The notes beneath the pieces were generated by a model. It did not search any database. It was not told the DNA's origin and was given only the letters and a program-made list of their open reading frames with translations. This document shows, piece by piece, positions 21,976 to 34,019 of a stretch of 64,000 bases of DNA. Every line of letters starts with the position of its first letter. Position 1 is the first letter of the stretch. Location: assembly GCA_963931925.1 (NCBI GenBank), contig OZ007581.1, positions 14,008,822 through 14,072,821 of the forward strand, in the 5' to 3' direction. Source of the DNA: Onchidella celtica (taxonomy: Eukaryota > Mollusca > Gastropoda > Systellommatophora > Onchidiidae). A program made the position numbers and the translations under genes.

Positions 21976-24189
21976 TAGGCCTACAAAAGAAAATCATGCG
22001 GCGATTGGGGAGGGGGGGGGGGGGCGTTCGGACTCGAAAGTAGTTCGATTTTCACTGCCTGAAAGTAGACTTATCATATCACCAGAGATATCTTAACACT
22101 GGCGTGCATTTGCACGCAGGGCCTTGAAAATGTGTCTGTTTCTCGAAGTTTGTCGTGCAGCAGCTGTACTGTCGTTTTATTGATAAAGACCGTATGTGGC
22201 AAAATCGCATTTTACAAAAACAATAGATTATGTCTCATTGAGTTCCGCTCTATCAAAAGAACTTATTCAACAGAGAAAGAGAGAGAGTGAGAGGACATGC
22301 AGACATTAGAGACAGAATGACAGAGAGAAAGACAGACAGACAGACAGAGCCAGTGAGAGAGTGCGTGTGGGAAGGGGAGAGAGAGAAGGAGAGAGAAATT
22401 ATAATTCGGATGGAGAGATAGATCTAGAACATACTTTTCATTCTATAATCTTAGAAAGCGAATATGACCTACATTGTCACATACTGTCTTTTTCTGTAAA
22501 ATGGCAGTGTAGCAGTATTTATAAATCTCTCATCCCGCCCTCTTGTCAAGGGGTCAGCGGTGGCTCATGTTTCCCCAGTGGGGAAAAATAATGTGTGCTG
22601 ACCCAGATAGGCCTAACAACTCGTGCAGTGTTGCCGCGAGCAGACAAGTCCGTGCTCTCTGCTGACCAACACACAGAGCATTCATTCACTGCATTGGAAA
22701 GATCCAGTGCTGCTCTTCAATATAATTTGACTCCTTCGTGAAAGTTTTGTGTTTCTGCTATTGAACGGTTTCAAGAACTGTGCCCGGAAGTGTGTTCTTG
22801 TGATTCTGATTATCGAATTAACTGATTGTTTCTCAAAATTGCACACGTGAATATCTCATAATATTTGCGCGTCTGGAACTCGAATGTGTCAGTATCAGAA
22901 TTTCCAGAATTGTGCCCCGGTGGTTTTCGTTTTGTAACTAAGTACCGGTTAGAGTGAAACATTACAGCCCCCATGCAAAAAGTATATAGCTCTATACGGT
23001 GTTGTCACACGTGCTTACTGTAACAATATAACCCGAAAAATTTAGAAATTCCACAGTGTCATTGCTGTTCAGCTGTAAGTTGCAACAGTAATAGAAACAG
23101 TAGATCCGATCTATCTTTCTACCTCCTCCCTAAGACAGACCTGTACGTTTTTCTCTCTAATTATGTACATTATAATGATAAGATTTGACTAAACAACAAA
23201 GCCGAAACAAGCGTGCTGTATACTCCTTTTGGTGAACTGAATCGATAATTCAATTATTCAGTGAGAGTATACTTTACCAATCTTTTACTTAGTTACTGAA
23301 GTTCTTTACCAATCTATAATTTAGCTGTTGAATGAGAATGTACTTTACCAATCATACCTTAGTTAATGAATTGAGAATGTACTTTATCTATTAGATCTGT
23401 AACTCAGGTGTTGAATAAGAGTAATCCAATGAATGAGAACATAGGCCTACTTTACCAATCTATAGCTTCGTTAATTAATGAGAATGCAGTTTATCAATTA
23501 TACCTCGGTTGTTGAATAAGTAGGTGTTCAACAATCTATAATATAATTATCTTGGTCAATGAATGATAATGTACTTAATTACTTTACGTCTTTACCCATT
23601 TATACCTTAGGTTTACATGAATAAGAATCTACTTTACTGTCTGTACTTTCTCTCACCTCCATCTCTTAGATATTATTGTTTCACAAAATGCCCTGCAATG
23701 AATGCATTTCTTTCATACTGTCAGGCTAATTGCTGCATTAAAAGGGCGTAATGTTTGTTTTTATTATATTATAAGCGCAACGTTACCCATCAGCGACTGT
23801 TCCAGAGAAGGTTTGGAATGACTACCGGTAGATGCTTTATTGAAAGGAAACGCGTCTTGTAAAGAACACTTTGGGACATCTTTTCTAATTGAAACCCAAA
23901 ACAACGCAAATATTTAAATCAGATGTTTGGTATCCATATAAAAATAATTTACAATTGAGCACGTAGCAGTTTTGATTATTGTAGGTCTGTGATAGTCACA
24001 ATGTCCTAGATTCTACAGCAATTTCTCAACTATTTTCTATTAACTTTCGCTTTACCGCCGACTACCCGTGTATTGTTTACCGCGCTTCCTAGCAAGCAAG
24101 GCAGTTCGCACCGAAGTCACTGGACACCAGGCAGTGCTAGAGTATCTGGAAGCGTCCGAAGTGAATTTTCTTGTTCTTTGATACTATTA

Positions 24190-24475
24190 TTACCCAGGTT
24201 TATCCGCCAACAATATCGGCCAGGGTTTATCTGCCAGTATTGGTGTTGACTAAATACCAAAAAAAAATGTTGTTGGATTAAAAAAAATTAAACAGATTGA
24301 TTCCTTTAAACAAAAGAAAAAAAAGGACCTATAGTCCTATAGAAAAAAGCAAGGGAAAAAAAACAAACAAACAACCAAAAAACCTGGCCAAGAATTCCTC
24401 AGAATTGAACCACGGTCACCTGATTGACAGGCGAAGCTGCTAACCACTGTGCTATTGCAGACCCTGTTTAATTGT
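24190..24475 (-). mobile_element. tRNA-derived SINE, family S2 (minus strand), in unit 1
   Basis: Read on the minus strand: head with GCACAGTGGTTAGCAGC and GTGGTTCAATTC (about 24400-24470), then an A/T-rich spacer, then AATATTGGCGG-type units (about 24198-24245) as in the 13480 copy. Confidence 0.7.
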
Positions 24476-24547
24476 GAAGAAACTTTTCGAAAATAAACAT
24501 CACGAAACCAATTATCAGCGGATAAACATTTCGTTGGATGTTTGTAG

Positions 24548-25234
24548 GAGATAGAGTGACTTGGACTTCGAGATCTAGGTGTGTTTTAAAAATAACAATG
24601 GAGCACTCGCACAAAAGACATATGACATTTGTAAACGAACTTTGTCGGATCTGTGGGAGGAAAAACATCAATAAAAAGGATAGAAAGAGGAGCAAGAAAG
24701 CGCGGTCATGCGAGTCGTTCTGCGCTGATATTTTCCTAGTATTTACCATTGACATCAGGCAAGATTATAAGGAAGGAACTTTCTCGAAGTTTTTCTGCCA
24801 CAGGTGCTATAGTTATATTAATACTACACGGCGTAAAGGTGTCGTTTCGTTACAAAATGCTAGAGAATTAGCCGAAAGCGGTAAGGGCATTTGGTGTGCA
24901 TTTGATGGTGCGAAAACAATTCAAGAATGTTCTGTGTGCAGCCACCGAATGAAGTTGAGCCATGGATGTGTCATAAGAAAGCAAGTGCCCATCACGCCCA
25001 AGGCAGAAGTCATTGACGATGCTCAAACACATATTGCTAATGATGAGGGCACGGAAGTTCCGTCAAGTGATACAACAGTTGGAGAGAATTCTCCGATGAT
25101 CCTGAGATCTGGGATTCACATACTACAGGATTTGTGTCAGAGTCTGAAGAAGCTCATGGAAGATTCTCCAACCAACAAGGAGGAAGATTTGCTCACATCT
25201 CTCATCAGACAAAAACTGGCTAGACAATCAATGG
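24548..25234 (+). CDS. RAG1 N-terminus-like domain exon, copy C
   Basis: A possible acceptor tttgtag precedes base 24548. I take the ATG at 24598 (MEHSHKRHMTFVNE), though an in-frame ATG at 24538 also exists. The protein reads LCRICG, ADIFLVFTIDIRQD, the pair FCHRC followed by YSYI, a Trp in GIWCAF, then CSVCSHRM. These give three Cys pairs in the RAG1 N-terminal order. An acidic/Ser linker (PITPKAEVIDD... to SLKKLMEDSPTNKEEDLL) follows to a strong donor ATGG|GTAAAGT after 25234, phase 1 on a Gly codon. No disruption is seen. No core catalytic RAG1 region is nearby, so no recombinase activity is implied. Confidence 0.75.
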
Positions 25235-25404
25235 GTAAAGTTCCTAATTTATTGTGTGCAATCGCTGAACACATCTTTGGTCATGTGTGCATGTGTCAGT
25301 GTGTAACGCGTATTTTTTTTTTCACCATATGAGTTGTACAACTTTAGTCAAGCACATTATTATATTTCACGAAGTGAGTGTTAATGGCCGAGCCCCGCAT
25401 TTAC

Positions 25405-25775
25405 TATAAAAACATAGGCGTCTTAACTCGCCAGCTCGCCTCTCATGCTGAAGGTACCGGGTTCAAATCCCGGTAGGTGCAGGCATGTTGGAATTTGGGG
25501 ATTTTTCTCTTATTTTCCTGTCCCTGATCCGAAGGTAGGTAGCATCGAACACCTAGTCTTCTCGGACAAGAATGAAAAATTCGGAGGGCCCGTGTGCACG
25601 TTGTGCACGCTATAGATATCTTGGCAGTTGGAAATCGTGAAGAGCAAGCCGCACAAGGCCGCTGCTTGGGTGAAATGGTAAAAAAGTAATGTCTACCACA
25701 ACGAGAAAAAAAAAGAAAACAAGAAAAGTGAGTTGTAAATGTCAAGGGCGGTGAACCTCCTAAACTAAAGACCTA
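25405..25775 (+). mobile_element. tRNA-derived SINE, family S1, in unit 1
   Basis: The head remnant AACTCGCCAGCTCGCCTCTC has a B-box-like GGGTTCAAATCCCGG. The body AGGCATGTTGGAATTTGG, TTCTCGGACAAG and CTTGGCAGTTGGAAATC leads to a tail CAAGAAAAGTGAGTTG and CCTCCTAAACTAAAG. Confidence 0.8.
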
Positions 25776-26029
25776 AACACTAACTCACCAGGGGAGCTCG
25801 CTGACCCCTTGCGATCACCCCTCACGGACGCTCCTGAAGTCGCGTCCTTGTGGTATCTCTCTCATGTGACTCAAATGGGATGTCTTACCCCCCTTTTTTT
25901 TAATGAACTTGATAGATATTAATAGAGAGTTAAAGTATTTATAGAGAGATTTCACTTCAGCCAAATCGCGAAACTAGGTCGCTGCGGTAAACAAGTATTG
26001 AGAGAGTCTGCCATCACCAAAGATAGTGT

Positions 26030-26255
26030 GCATTGATTTTGATTCGTTGGCTGATTTGCATTGAGAGCAATGAACCAACCAGCGGCGAGCTAAAAAAAAA
26101 AAAAAGTAGGTCGCTACAGTAAACAATGGTACGTGGGTACATGTTGAGTGGGAGACGTTCGGTCAATTCTTTCTCTTCCTTTCCCTTGTTTACTATACAC
26201 GGGTGGTAGGGAAATTGTCCACCCTTTCCACCCCTGTCATGCCCCACTCCTGAAT
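26030..26255 (-). mobile_element. THAP-derived repeat fragment at the duplication junction
   Basis: Minus-strand text includes HDRGGKGGQFPYHP and VNKGKEEKELTERLP, matching the THAP-like reading frame at 31392. It ends rightward in the M6 terminus. The segment lies exactly between the two 4-kb units, so it probably marks the recombination point or a later insertion. Confidence 0.6.
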
Positions 26256-28424
26256 TTGGTAAATTGAGTACGAAAGAAAATCATGCGGCGCGAGGGGCGT
26301 TCGGACTGGAAAGTAGTTTGGTTTTTACTGCCTGAAAGTAGCCTAGGTTTATCACCAGAGATTTCGTACACTGGCGTGCATTGTACGCAGGGCCTTGAAA
26401 ATGTGTTTGTTGCTGGAAGTCTGGCCTGCTGTACTACCGTTTTATTGATAAAGACCTTATGTGGCAAAACCGCATTTTACAAAAACAATATAGATTATAA
26501 AATGTCTCATTGAGTTCCGCTCAATCAAAAGTATTTATTCAGCAGAGAAAGAGAGAGAGCGGGAGAGAGGAAGGAGAGAGGACAGGCAGACAGACATTAC
26601 AGACAGAATAACAGACAGACAGAGGCAGTGAAAGAGTCGGTGTGGGAAGGGGAGAGAGGAAGAAGGAAGAGAGAGAGAAAGAATGGGGGAGAGAGAGAGA
26701 GGGGGGGGGAGAGAAATTATAATTGGGATGGAGAGATAGAACACAGTTATGATCATTCTATAAAATAATGTTAGAAAGCGAAGAATTATAACCTACATTG
26801 TCACATACACGTACTATCTTTTTCCGTAAAATGGCAGTGTATTGCTATAAATCTCTCATGCCGCCTTCTCGCCATGGGGCCAACGGTGGGTCATGTTTCC
26901 CCGGTGGGGAAAAAGTGTGCTGACCGAGGCTCTGTGCTGACACAGATTGGCCGAACTACTCGGCGTTCTCTGGCCAACACACAGTGCATTCATTCACTGC
27001 ATTGGAAAGATCCAATGCTGCTCTTCACATTTGTAAAAATTAATTGACCGATATGTGAAAGTTTTGTGCTTCCGCTATTGTACCTGTCAAGAACTGCCCT
27101 GAAGTGTGTTCTTGTGATTCCAATTATCGAATTATCTCAGTGTTTCTCAAATGGCCTTCTCAAATTGTACACGTGAATGCTTCGTAATTTTTGCCCGTCT
27201 GGAACTCGAATGTGAGCCAGTGAGGGTCCCGAGCCAGCGCGGTAGAACGGTAGCCAAGTAGAGGGATGGCATAGGGTTTTCATTGCAGTTTTGTGTACAA
27301 CATGCTTATTATTAAATATAACCTGAAAAATCTAGAAATTCACAATGTCATTGGTGTTCAGCTATAAACTGCAACAGTAACAGAAACAGTAGATCCATCT
27401 TTCTATCGCGTCCCAAAGACAGACCTGTACATTTTTCTCTTTCTTAGTCTTATTTATCGTACAATATAATGATAAGATTTGGCTAAACAACAAAGCCGAA
27501 ACAAGCGTGCTGTATATTCCCTTCGGTGAACTGAATCTACAATTCAATTATTCAGCGAGAATATACTTTACCAATCTTTAAGTTAGTTACTGGAGTTCTT
27601 TACCAATCTGTCACTCAGCAATTGAATGAGAATGTACTTTACCAATCTATAACTTAGATAATGAATTGAGAATGTACTTTATCTTAGTTAATGGATTGAA
27701 AATGTGGGCCTACTTTATCAATCTGTAACTCAGGTGCCAAACTATAATTATGTTAGTCAGTCAATGAGAATGTACTTTACTTAATTAATTAATTAATGAG
27801 AATGCACTTCAGCAAGCTATAATTATCTTAGTCAACGAATGAGAATGTACTTTACCAAAGAATGTTCTTTACTGTCTGTAGTTTGTCTCACCTCCATCTC
27901 TGAGATATTATTCTTTCACTGAATGCCCTGCAATATGCATTTCTTTCATACTGTCATTCTAATTGCTGCTTTAAAAGGACGTGGTGTTTGTTTTTATTAT
28001 AAGCGAAACAATTTTACCCACCATCAACTGTTGCAGAGAAGATTTGGAATGAATATCGGTAGATGCTTTATTTAAAGGAAACGCATATAGTAAAGAACAC
28101 TTTGAGACATCTTTTCTAATTGAAACCAAAACAACGCAGATATTTAGATCAGATGCTTGTTATCCATATAAAAATAATTTACAGTTGAGCACGTTGCAGT
28201 TTTGATTATTCTTGGTCTGTGATAGTCACATAGTCCTAGATTCTACAGTGGTTCCTCGTCTATTTTCTATTAACTTTCGCTTCACCACCGGCTACCCGTG
28301 TATTATTTACCACGCTTCCTAGCAAGCAAGTCAGTTCGCACCGAAGTCGCTTGACACCAGACAGTGCTAAAGTAACGGGGAGCACCCGAAGTGAACTTTC
28401 TTGTTCCTTGATAGTACATGTACC

Positions 28425-28690
28425 CAGGTTTATCCGCCAACAATATCGGCCTGGGTTTATCTGCCAGTATTAATGTTGACTAAATACAACAACAACAGCA
28501 AAAAACCTGGATTTATTCCCTATTATTGTTGTTGGATAAAAAAAAAACATTGAACAGGTTGATTCCTAATGAAAAAAACTTATTAAAAAAAAGAAAAAAA
28601 AGAAAAAAAAATCCCGTCTGACAATCGAACCACGGTCACCCGATTGACTGGCGAAGATGCTAACCACTGCGCTATTGCGGACCCTGTATA
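28425..28690 (-). mobile_element. tRNA-derived SINE, family S2 (minus strand), in unit 2
   Basis: Duplicate of the 24190 copy: minus-strand head at about 28618-28685, A-rich spacer, and TTATCCGCCAACAATATCGG at 28433-28452. Confidence 0.7.
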
Positions 28691-28767
28691 ATTATGAAGA
28701 AATTTTTCCAAAGTAATAACCACTAAACCAATTATCAGCGGATAAATGTTTCTTTGGATGTTTGTAG

Positions 28768-29455
28768 GAGATAGAGTGACTTGGACTTCAAGATCTAGGT
28801 GTGTTTTAAAAACTTCTAACACTGGAGCACTCGCACGAAAGACATATGACATTTGTAAACGAACTTTGTCGGATCTGTGGGAGGAAAACTACCACTAAAA
28901 AGGAAAGGGAAAGGTGCCTTAAAGCATATTCATGCGAGTCATACAGCGCTGATCTTTTCCTGGTATTTGCCATTGACATTAGACAAGATAAGGAAGGAAC
29001 TTTCTCAAAGTATTTCTGCTGCAAGTGCTATTGTTACTTTAAAAGTACAAGGCGTAAAAGTGTCCTTTCATTACAAAATGCTAGAGAATTAGCCGAAAGT
29101 GCTAAAGACGTTTGGTGTGCATTTGATGGTGCGAAAACAATTCAAGAATGTTCTGTGTGCAGCCACCGAATGATGTTGAGCCATGGATGTTGCAGAAGAA
29201 AGCAAGTGCCCATCACGCCCAAGACAGAAACCATTGACGATGCTCAAACACATATTGCTAATGATGAGGGCACGGAAGTTCAGTCAAGTGATACAACAGT
29301 TGGAGAGAATTCTCCGATGATCCTGAGGTCTGGGATTCACATACTACAGGATTTGTGTCAGAGTCTGAAGAAGCTCATGGAAGATTCTCCAACCAACAAG
29401 GAGGAAGATTTGCTCACATCTCTCATCAGACAGAAACTGACTGGTCAATCAATGG
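28768..29455 (+). CDS. RAG1 N-terminus-like domain exon, copy D
   Basis: Paralogue of copy C from the 4-kb duplication. The upstream ATG of copy C is lost (ACTGG replaces ATGG) and a small indel shifts the leader frame. The first usable ATG is therefore 28846 (MTFVNELCRICGRK). Beyond it the frame is open: LCRICG, ADLFLVFAIDIRQD, the pair FCCKCY, the Trp in DVWCAF, CSVCSHRM, then the same acidic linker. The donor ATGG|GTAAAAT follows base 29455 in phase 1. All zinc-ligand candidates are kept although many other residues changed, which hints at constraint. Whether it is expressed is unknown. Confidence 0.73.
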
Positions 29456-29574
29456 GTAAAATTCTAGTTCATCGTGTGCAATCGCTGAACACATCTTTGG
29501 CCATGTGTGCATGTGTCATGTATTTCGTGTTGTGAGTGTTAATGGCCGAGCCCCGCATTTACTATAAAAACATA

Positions 29575-29945
29575 TATGTAGGCGTCTAACTCGCCAGCTC
29601 GCCTCTCATGCTGAAGGTACCGGGTTCAAATCCCGGTAGGTGCAGGCATGTTGGAATTTGGGGATTTTTCTCTTATTTTCCTGTCCCTAATCGGAAGGTA
29701 GGTAGGATCGAGCACCTAGTCTTCTCGGATAAGGACGAAATATTGGGAGGGCCCGTGTGCACGTTGTGCACGCTCTAGATGCCTTGGCAGTTGGACATCA
29801 TGAAGAGCAAGCCGTACAAGGCCGCTGCCCTGACAAAATTCTAAAAAAAAGTAATGGCTACCACAACGAGAAAAAAAAAGAAAACAAGAAAAGTGAGTTG
29901 TAAATGTCAAGGGCGGTGAACCTCCTAAACTAAAGACCTAAACAC
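29575..29945 (+). mobile_element. tRNA-derived SINE, family S1, in unit 2
   Basis: Duplicate of the 25405 copy with the same head truncation and tail, as expected from the tandem duplication. Confidence 0.8.
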
Positions 29946-30225
29946 TAACTCACCAGTGGAGCTCGCTGACCCCTTGCGATCACCCCTCACGGACGCTCCT
30001 GAAGTCGTGTGCTTAAGCGCTTGTGGTATCTCTCTCATGTGACTCAAATGGAATGTCTCCCCCCCCCCCCCCCTTTTTTTTTTAAATGAACTTGATAGAT
30101 CTTAGCAGAGAGTTAAAGTATTTATAGAGAGAGATTTCACTTCAGCCAAATCGCAAAACTAGGTCGCTGCGGTAAAGAAGAATTGAGAGAGACTGCCATC
30201 ACCAAAGATAGTGTGCATGTTTGTT

Positions 30226-30868
30226 CACTGTGGTTTGTTCGTATTTTTGGGCTGACTGAAACTATTTAGAGCCGTTTGTAAGCTCCAACGCCCCATGGAA
30301 ATGCACAGACGGGTATTGTTTACCTACTTTCCGCTCCATGCTAACAGTGGTTTCGCGGCCCCTCCCGTATCTCGCAGTGGAACTCGGCCAAAAATAAAAC
30401 TTCTGTATACACACTGACTCTCTGATATTAGCATAAATGTCGCCTGCCTAATCCGGATATATGCAAAATCCACAACTGTGAAAATAGCAATGAAAAAATG
30501 TGAGTGAGGAAACGCAGTATACTGTCTGAGGTATCACCTCCGTGCATTAGGACTGGGAGAAAGTCTGATCCAGCCAAAGATATGAGATAAGAGCGTAAAG
30601 AACAGAACATGCAGTGTATCACTACTGGATGTAACTTATTGTTACCCAGTGAGACCAAGTCACCACTCTCTCTTCATTGTGCTCGGGCCGTACAGAAAGT
30701 CAAGTTGTAGACAAGAGATTATCAAATAAAACATATCGTCGGTCTGCTGTTGGAACCTTTGTAAATCGTTAAAACCAGCCTTTGAGTTGTTAAAGGGGGG
30801 GTGGGGGGCACAGTAGTGTAACTACGAAACCAAACAGAGAAAATACTGAGTTATGTTCACTGCTCATC
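30226..30868. other. HINFP intron sequence, nothing recognised
   Basis: No exon; a G run near 30796-30808. Confidence 0.45.
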
Positions 30869-31282
30869 TATAGGTAGAAAGCGCATTTCCGCCATCTTTA
30901 GTGTCCAGACCCACGCATCACCATGGTGATTGTGGCATTGATTTTGATTGGTTGGCTGATTTGCATCGCGAGCAATGAACCAACCGGCAGCGAGCTAAAA
31001 GTTGGTCGCTACAGTAAACAATGGCACGTGTGTTTATGTTCGGTAAGAGACGATCGGTCAATTTTTCCACTTCCTTTCCTTTGTTTACTATACACTAAGG
31101 GTAGGGAAGTTATCCATCCTTTCCACCCCTGTCATAATAATCAACTACAGTGCAACCAGCAGGCTTTTTAACCGCTGAGACATATCTTGAAGTTACACTA
31201 ATCAGCTGATCCACCGGCCATCTTCAGTGGCGGAGGAACAAGACAAAAACACGCCATGACGTCAAGCGCTTTCTACCTATAG
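30869..31282 (-). mobile_element. TIR element with THAP-derived interior, left half of a head-to-head pair
   Basis: CTATAGGTAGAAAGCGC at 30869-30885 is mirrored by GCGCTTTCTACCTATAG at 31266-31282. Between them, on the minus strand, lies the same THAP-like leader found on the plus strand at 31392 (GACAGGGGTGGAAAGGATGG and AAACAAAGGAAAGGAAGTG), here broken by indels. Confidence 0.65.
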
Positions 31283-31700
31283 TCCCATTATGAATGACGT
31301 CACAGCGTGTTTTTGTTTTGTTCTTTGGACACCCAAGATGGCCGGTGAACAGCTGATGAATGTAATTTCGAGATGTGTCTAACCGGTTAAAATGCCTGCT
31401 GGTTGCATTGCAGTTGACTGTTATGACAGGGGTGGAAAGGATGGATCCAAGCTGGTCAGATTCCCTACCATCCGTGTAAACAAGGGAAAGGAAGTGAAAG
31501 AATTGACCGAACGTCTCCCATGTGCGTGTACACACGTGCCGTTGTTCACTGTAGTGAACTACTTAGCTCACCGCCGGTTGGTTCGCGACGCCTCAAGTGC
31601 TCGCAGTGCAGATCAGCTAACGAATCAAAATCAATGGTACCATCACCATGGTGATGCGTGGGTACTTACATCAAAGATGGCTGATACGCGCAATGGGCCC
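31283..31700 (+). mobile_element. THAP-derived element, right half of the head-to-head pair
   Basis: Roughly the inverse of 30869-31282: CAGCGTGTTTTTG, AAGATGGCCGGTG, CAGCTGAT, then the THAP-like frame, then CATCACCATGGTGATGCGTG. The two halves form an imperfect palindrome about 0.8 kb long centred near 31283. Confidence 0.65.
31392..31514 (+). pseudogene. THAP-like zinc-finger N-terminus, element-borne fragment
   Basis: The ATG sits in a good context (AAAATGCC). MPAGCIAVDCYDRGGKDG, then KLVRFPTIRVNKGKEVKE, follows the start of THAP domains: Met-Pro near the N-terminus, C-x4-C, then an FP dipeptide. The later C-x2-H pair and the AVPTIF-type end are not found, so this is a fragment or a first exon. 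THAP domains are the DNA-binding part of P-type transposases and derived proteins, which fits its place in an inverted-repeat element. Confidence 0.5.
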
Positions 31701-33295
31701 ATTTATAACTTTCTATGTTAAAGAGTACGGCCCCATAACAACAACCCCCAAAGACCAGTCCTATACGGCTGTTTAAAACCCGCAAAATGGTGCCCTTTCG
31801 TTAAAGCCCTGTCACATGGCTGGTGATGCCTATTCAGCTGGGTGAGATTTATGACCTTCCAGGCCACCCTCGTGGGTTACTTCTGCATCCTTTGCCCTCG
31901 CCCTACCTGCGCTCAGTGGAGCAAGTCAAGTAGAAAACTGGAGTGTTTTACACATGAGAATCACTTGCAGTACTGTCTTTACTTGTCGGTTTTTTTCATG
32001 CCGCGTGTGCTGTCTTCATTTTGAGTTGACATTTGAATAGCACAAACCATCCTCTTCACTTTGATGTCTTTTGTTTCAAGTTGTGCATTAACAGTTTTGA
32101 CAAGAATGGCAGGTAAGCTAATTAGCGTGTTTTTAGCTACTATATCAGTACATGTAGTACTACTAATTAAGCCCCAATAACATCGTTTGGGATTTTTTTT
32201 TTTTCAAGATAATTTGAAGTGTGAGTTTAAGGCACAAGCTTAGGTGTGGAGTTTCCAACGGTACCACGGCTGTTTCATTCCTCTGTGAACGCATCAAGCA
32301 TCAACGCGTCAGGTTAGGCTGATACAAGCAGGCGTTATCTTATCCTTTTATGGCCTGAGTTTTACCAAAGATTCAACATTCTTTGGTTTCACCTCGGGCA
32401 GGGACAGTGGAGGAATGCTAATGTGGCAGGTCATAAAGCTCTGGAGCAACTGTGGGTTTATCCGAACCAACATTTATTTTCACTCCAGTTACGAATTGAA
32501 CCGCATTTTGAAGCCGAATATTGCATTATTTCATCAATTTTTTAATCTTGAGGACCACATATCAAGAAAATAGTTACTTTGCCAATCAAGACAGTACAAT
32601 TTTTGTGGCAGAATCTCACTGGTAAGTACTTTTTCTGATTACTTCAAATACCCATGATAACTTCAGAGTAGAATGTACCATGTCACTAAATTAAAAACTG
32701 TCATTAAAAATTAACCCGACAGATCTCAATGATAAGCATGGTATCATAATATTCAGTATGACTTCACCAAGGTATGGATGTAAATTGTAATCAGAGTAAA
32801 ATTAGCATCACACAATTTTCTGCAACAGGGGTTTTCATGAGGTCTGTGTAATTACTTCCTATGAGAAAAGAAGTATGATAAGTTAAGTTTATAACTTATT
32901 GTCAAGTTGACACTTAACCCAGCTTATGTAAGCAAAATATTCTAAATAACAATCTGAAAAACGTATATGAAACGAATAGCATTGTGCATTTTGATACAAC
33001 TTTACTCTGAAGGTCATTATTATGAATTCATGTAAAAATTTAAAATAAAAAAAAAAATTAAATTTCAAAGACTAAACACAGATTGCCTGTAGATCTAAAG
33101 CAAACTCAGCATTGCAACATGTCACGTACAGTATTATTTTGAGTATATATATCCAGACACTCTCAGAACTGAATCAGCACTGTAAATAGTCTTTTAGTTT
33201 TATAACAATTATTTATTAAGTTCACAGTGATATTTATATAGTTACTTTTATGTAATGTTATTTTAATGGTTTGCTGCATCTTTCTGTATTTATAG
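31701..33295. other. HINFP intron upstream of copy E
   Basis: No supported feature; the sequence becomes AT-rich toward the acceptor of copy E (ttctgtatttatag at 33282-33295). An untranslated first exon for copy E could lie here but cannot be recognised. Confidence 0.4.
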
Positions 33296-33845
33296 GAATG
33301 CCACCGCACCAGAGGGATGGCAGGGGTCTCTCTCCACACTGAACAACAGCATCAGGAGTACATGGACAAACTTTGTCGTATTTGTCGTGGAAGGAGTTAC
33401 CGACGTGACACCAAAATTAAACCAAAACTGTGTGTGCACTACAGTGATGATTTGTATCGTTATTTTGGAATAGACATTTCAAAGAGCAGTTCAAAAGCAA
33501 CATTTTCTACAACTCTTTGCAATGCATGCTTTGGAAGAATCATCAGTTTCCGGAAAAGGCCCATCACAAATTTCACACTCTCCTCGGCAAAGGAGCTGGT
33601 AGAACAGAGCAGGCATATATGGAGCCCTTTTGATCCATCGAAATCAATAGAAGAATGTACATTATGCTCACATTTTTTGAGCTTCAGCGTGAAAGGGAGA
33701 CCACCAAAACGACGAAGAACTGCAGAACCCAGAGTCAGATCTGGGCTGCGACAGAAACCTTCATCACAAGAATGCATGTTATCCTCACCATTTTCTGGCC
33801 AACAACTGATAGAACAGCGAACTTCCGATGAAACTGCCATCTCTG
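33296..33845 (+). CDS. RAG1 N-terminus-like domain exon, copy E (intact)
   Basis: The acceptor tatttatag precedes base 33296. The ATG at 33317 opens MAGVSLHTEQQHQEYMDKL, then LCRICRGR, DDLYRYFGIDISKSS, the pair LCNACF, the Trp in HIWSPF, then CTLCSHFLSF and a basic block KGRPPKRRRTAEPRVR that resembles a nuclear localisation signal. An upstream ATG at 33298 is out of frame. The donor CTCTG|GTAATC after 33845 leaves phase 1 on a Gly codon. All candidate zinc ligands are present and there are no stops. This is the best preserved copy and lies about 3.2 kb before the next HINFP finger exon. Confidence 0.78.
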
Positions 33846-34019
33846 GTAATCCTGAACTGTCATCTTTTCCACAACCATGTAGTAATTTACAGGGATGCCA
33901 AAAGTCCAGTTTTTCTGTCAGTCCCTGTGTATTTAATTGTATTTTGTGTGTTAGTGATTATTTAAAAGCTGTTTAAAAAAAATGTTGGTTTTGGTGCAAA
34001 TTCGATGACACGTTCATTT

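Larger units (their letters stand above)
21945..26036. repeat. Tandem duplication, unit 1 (about 4.1 kb)
   Basis: From the M6 terminus and AAAATCATGCGGCG to CCATCACCAAAGATAGTGTGCAT this segment is collinear with 26232-30225. Both units hold a GA-rich tract, a run of CTTTACCAATCTAT-like phrases, SINE S2, a RAG1-N-like exon (C here, D in unit 2) and SINE S1. The units differ by scattered substitutions and small indels, so the duplication is old but not ancient. Confidence 0.9.
26232..30225. repeat. Tandem duplication, unit 2 (about 4.0 kb)
   Basis: Collinear with 21945-26036 as described there. Differences include a lost start codon upstream of copy D and lineage-specific small indels. The homology ends at CCATCACCAAAGATAGTGTGCAT (about 30195-30220). 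Confidence 0.9.

Noticed and set aside
24400-24470. Possible tRNA gene on the minus strand
   Set aside because: A-box and B-box are recognisable but the stems do not pair well, and the sequence belongs to dispersed SINE S2 copies at 13480 and 28620.
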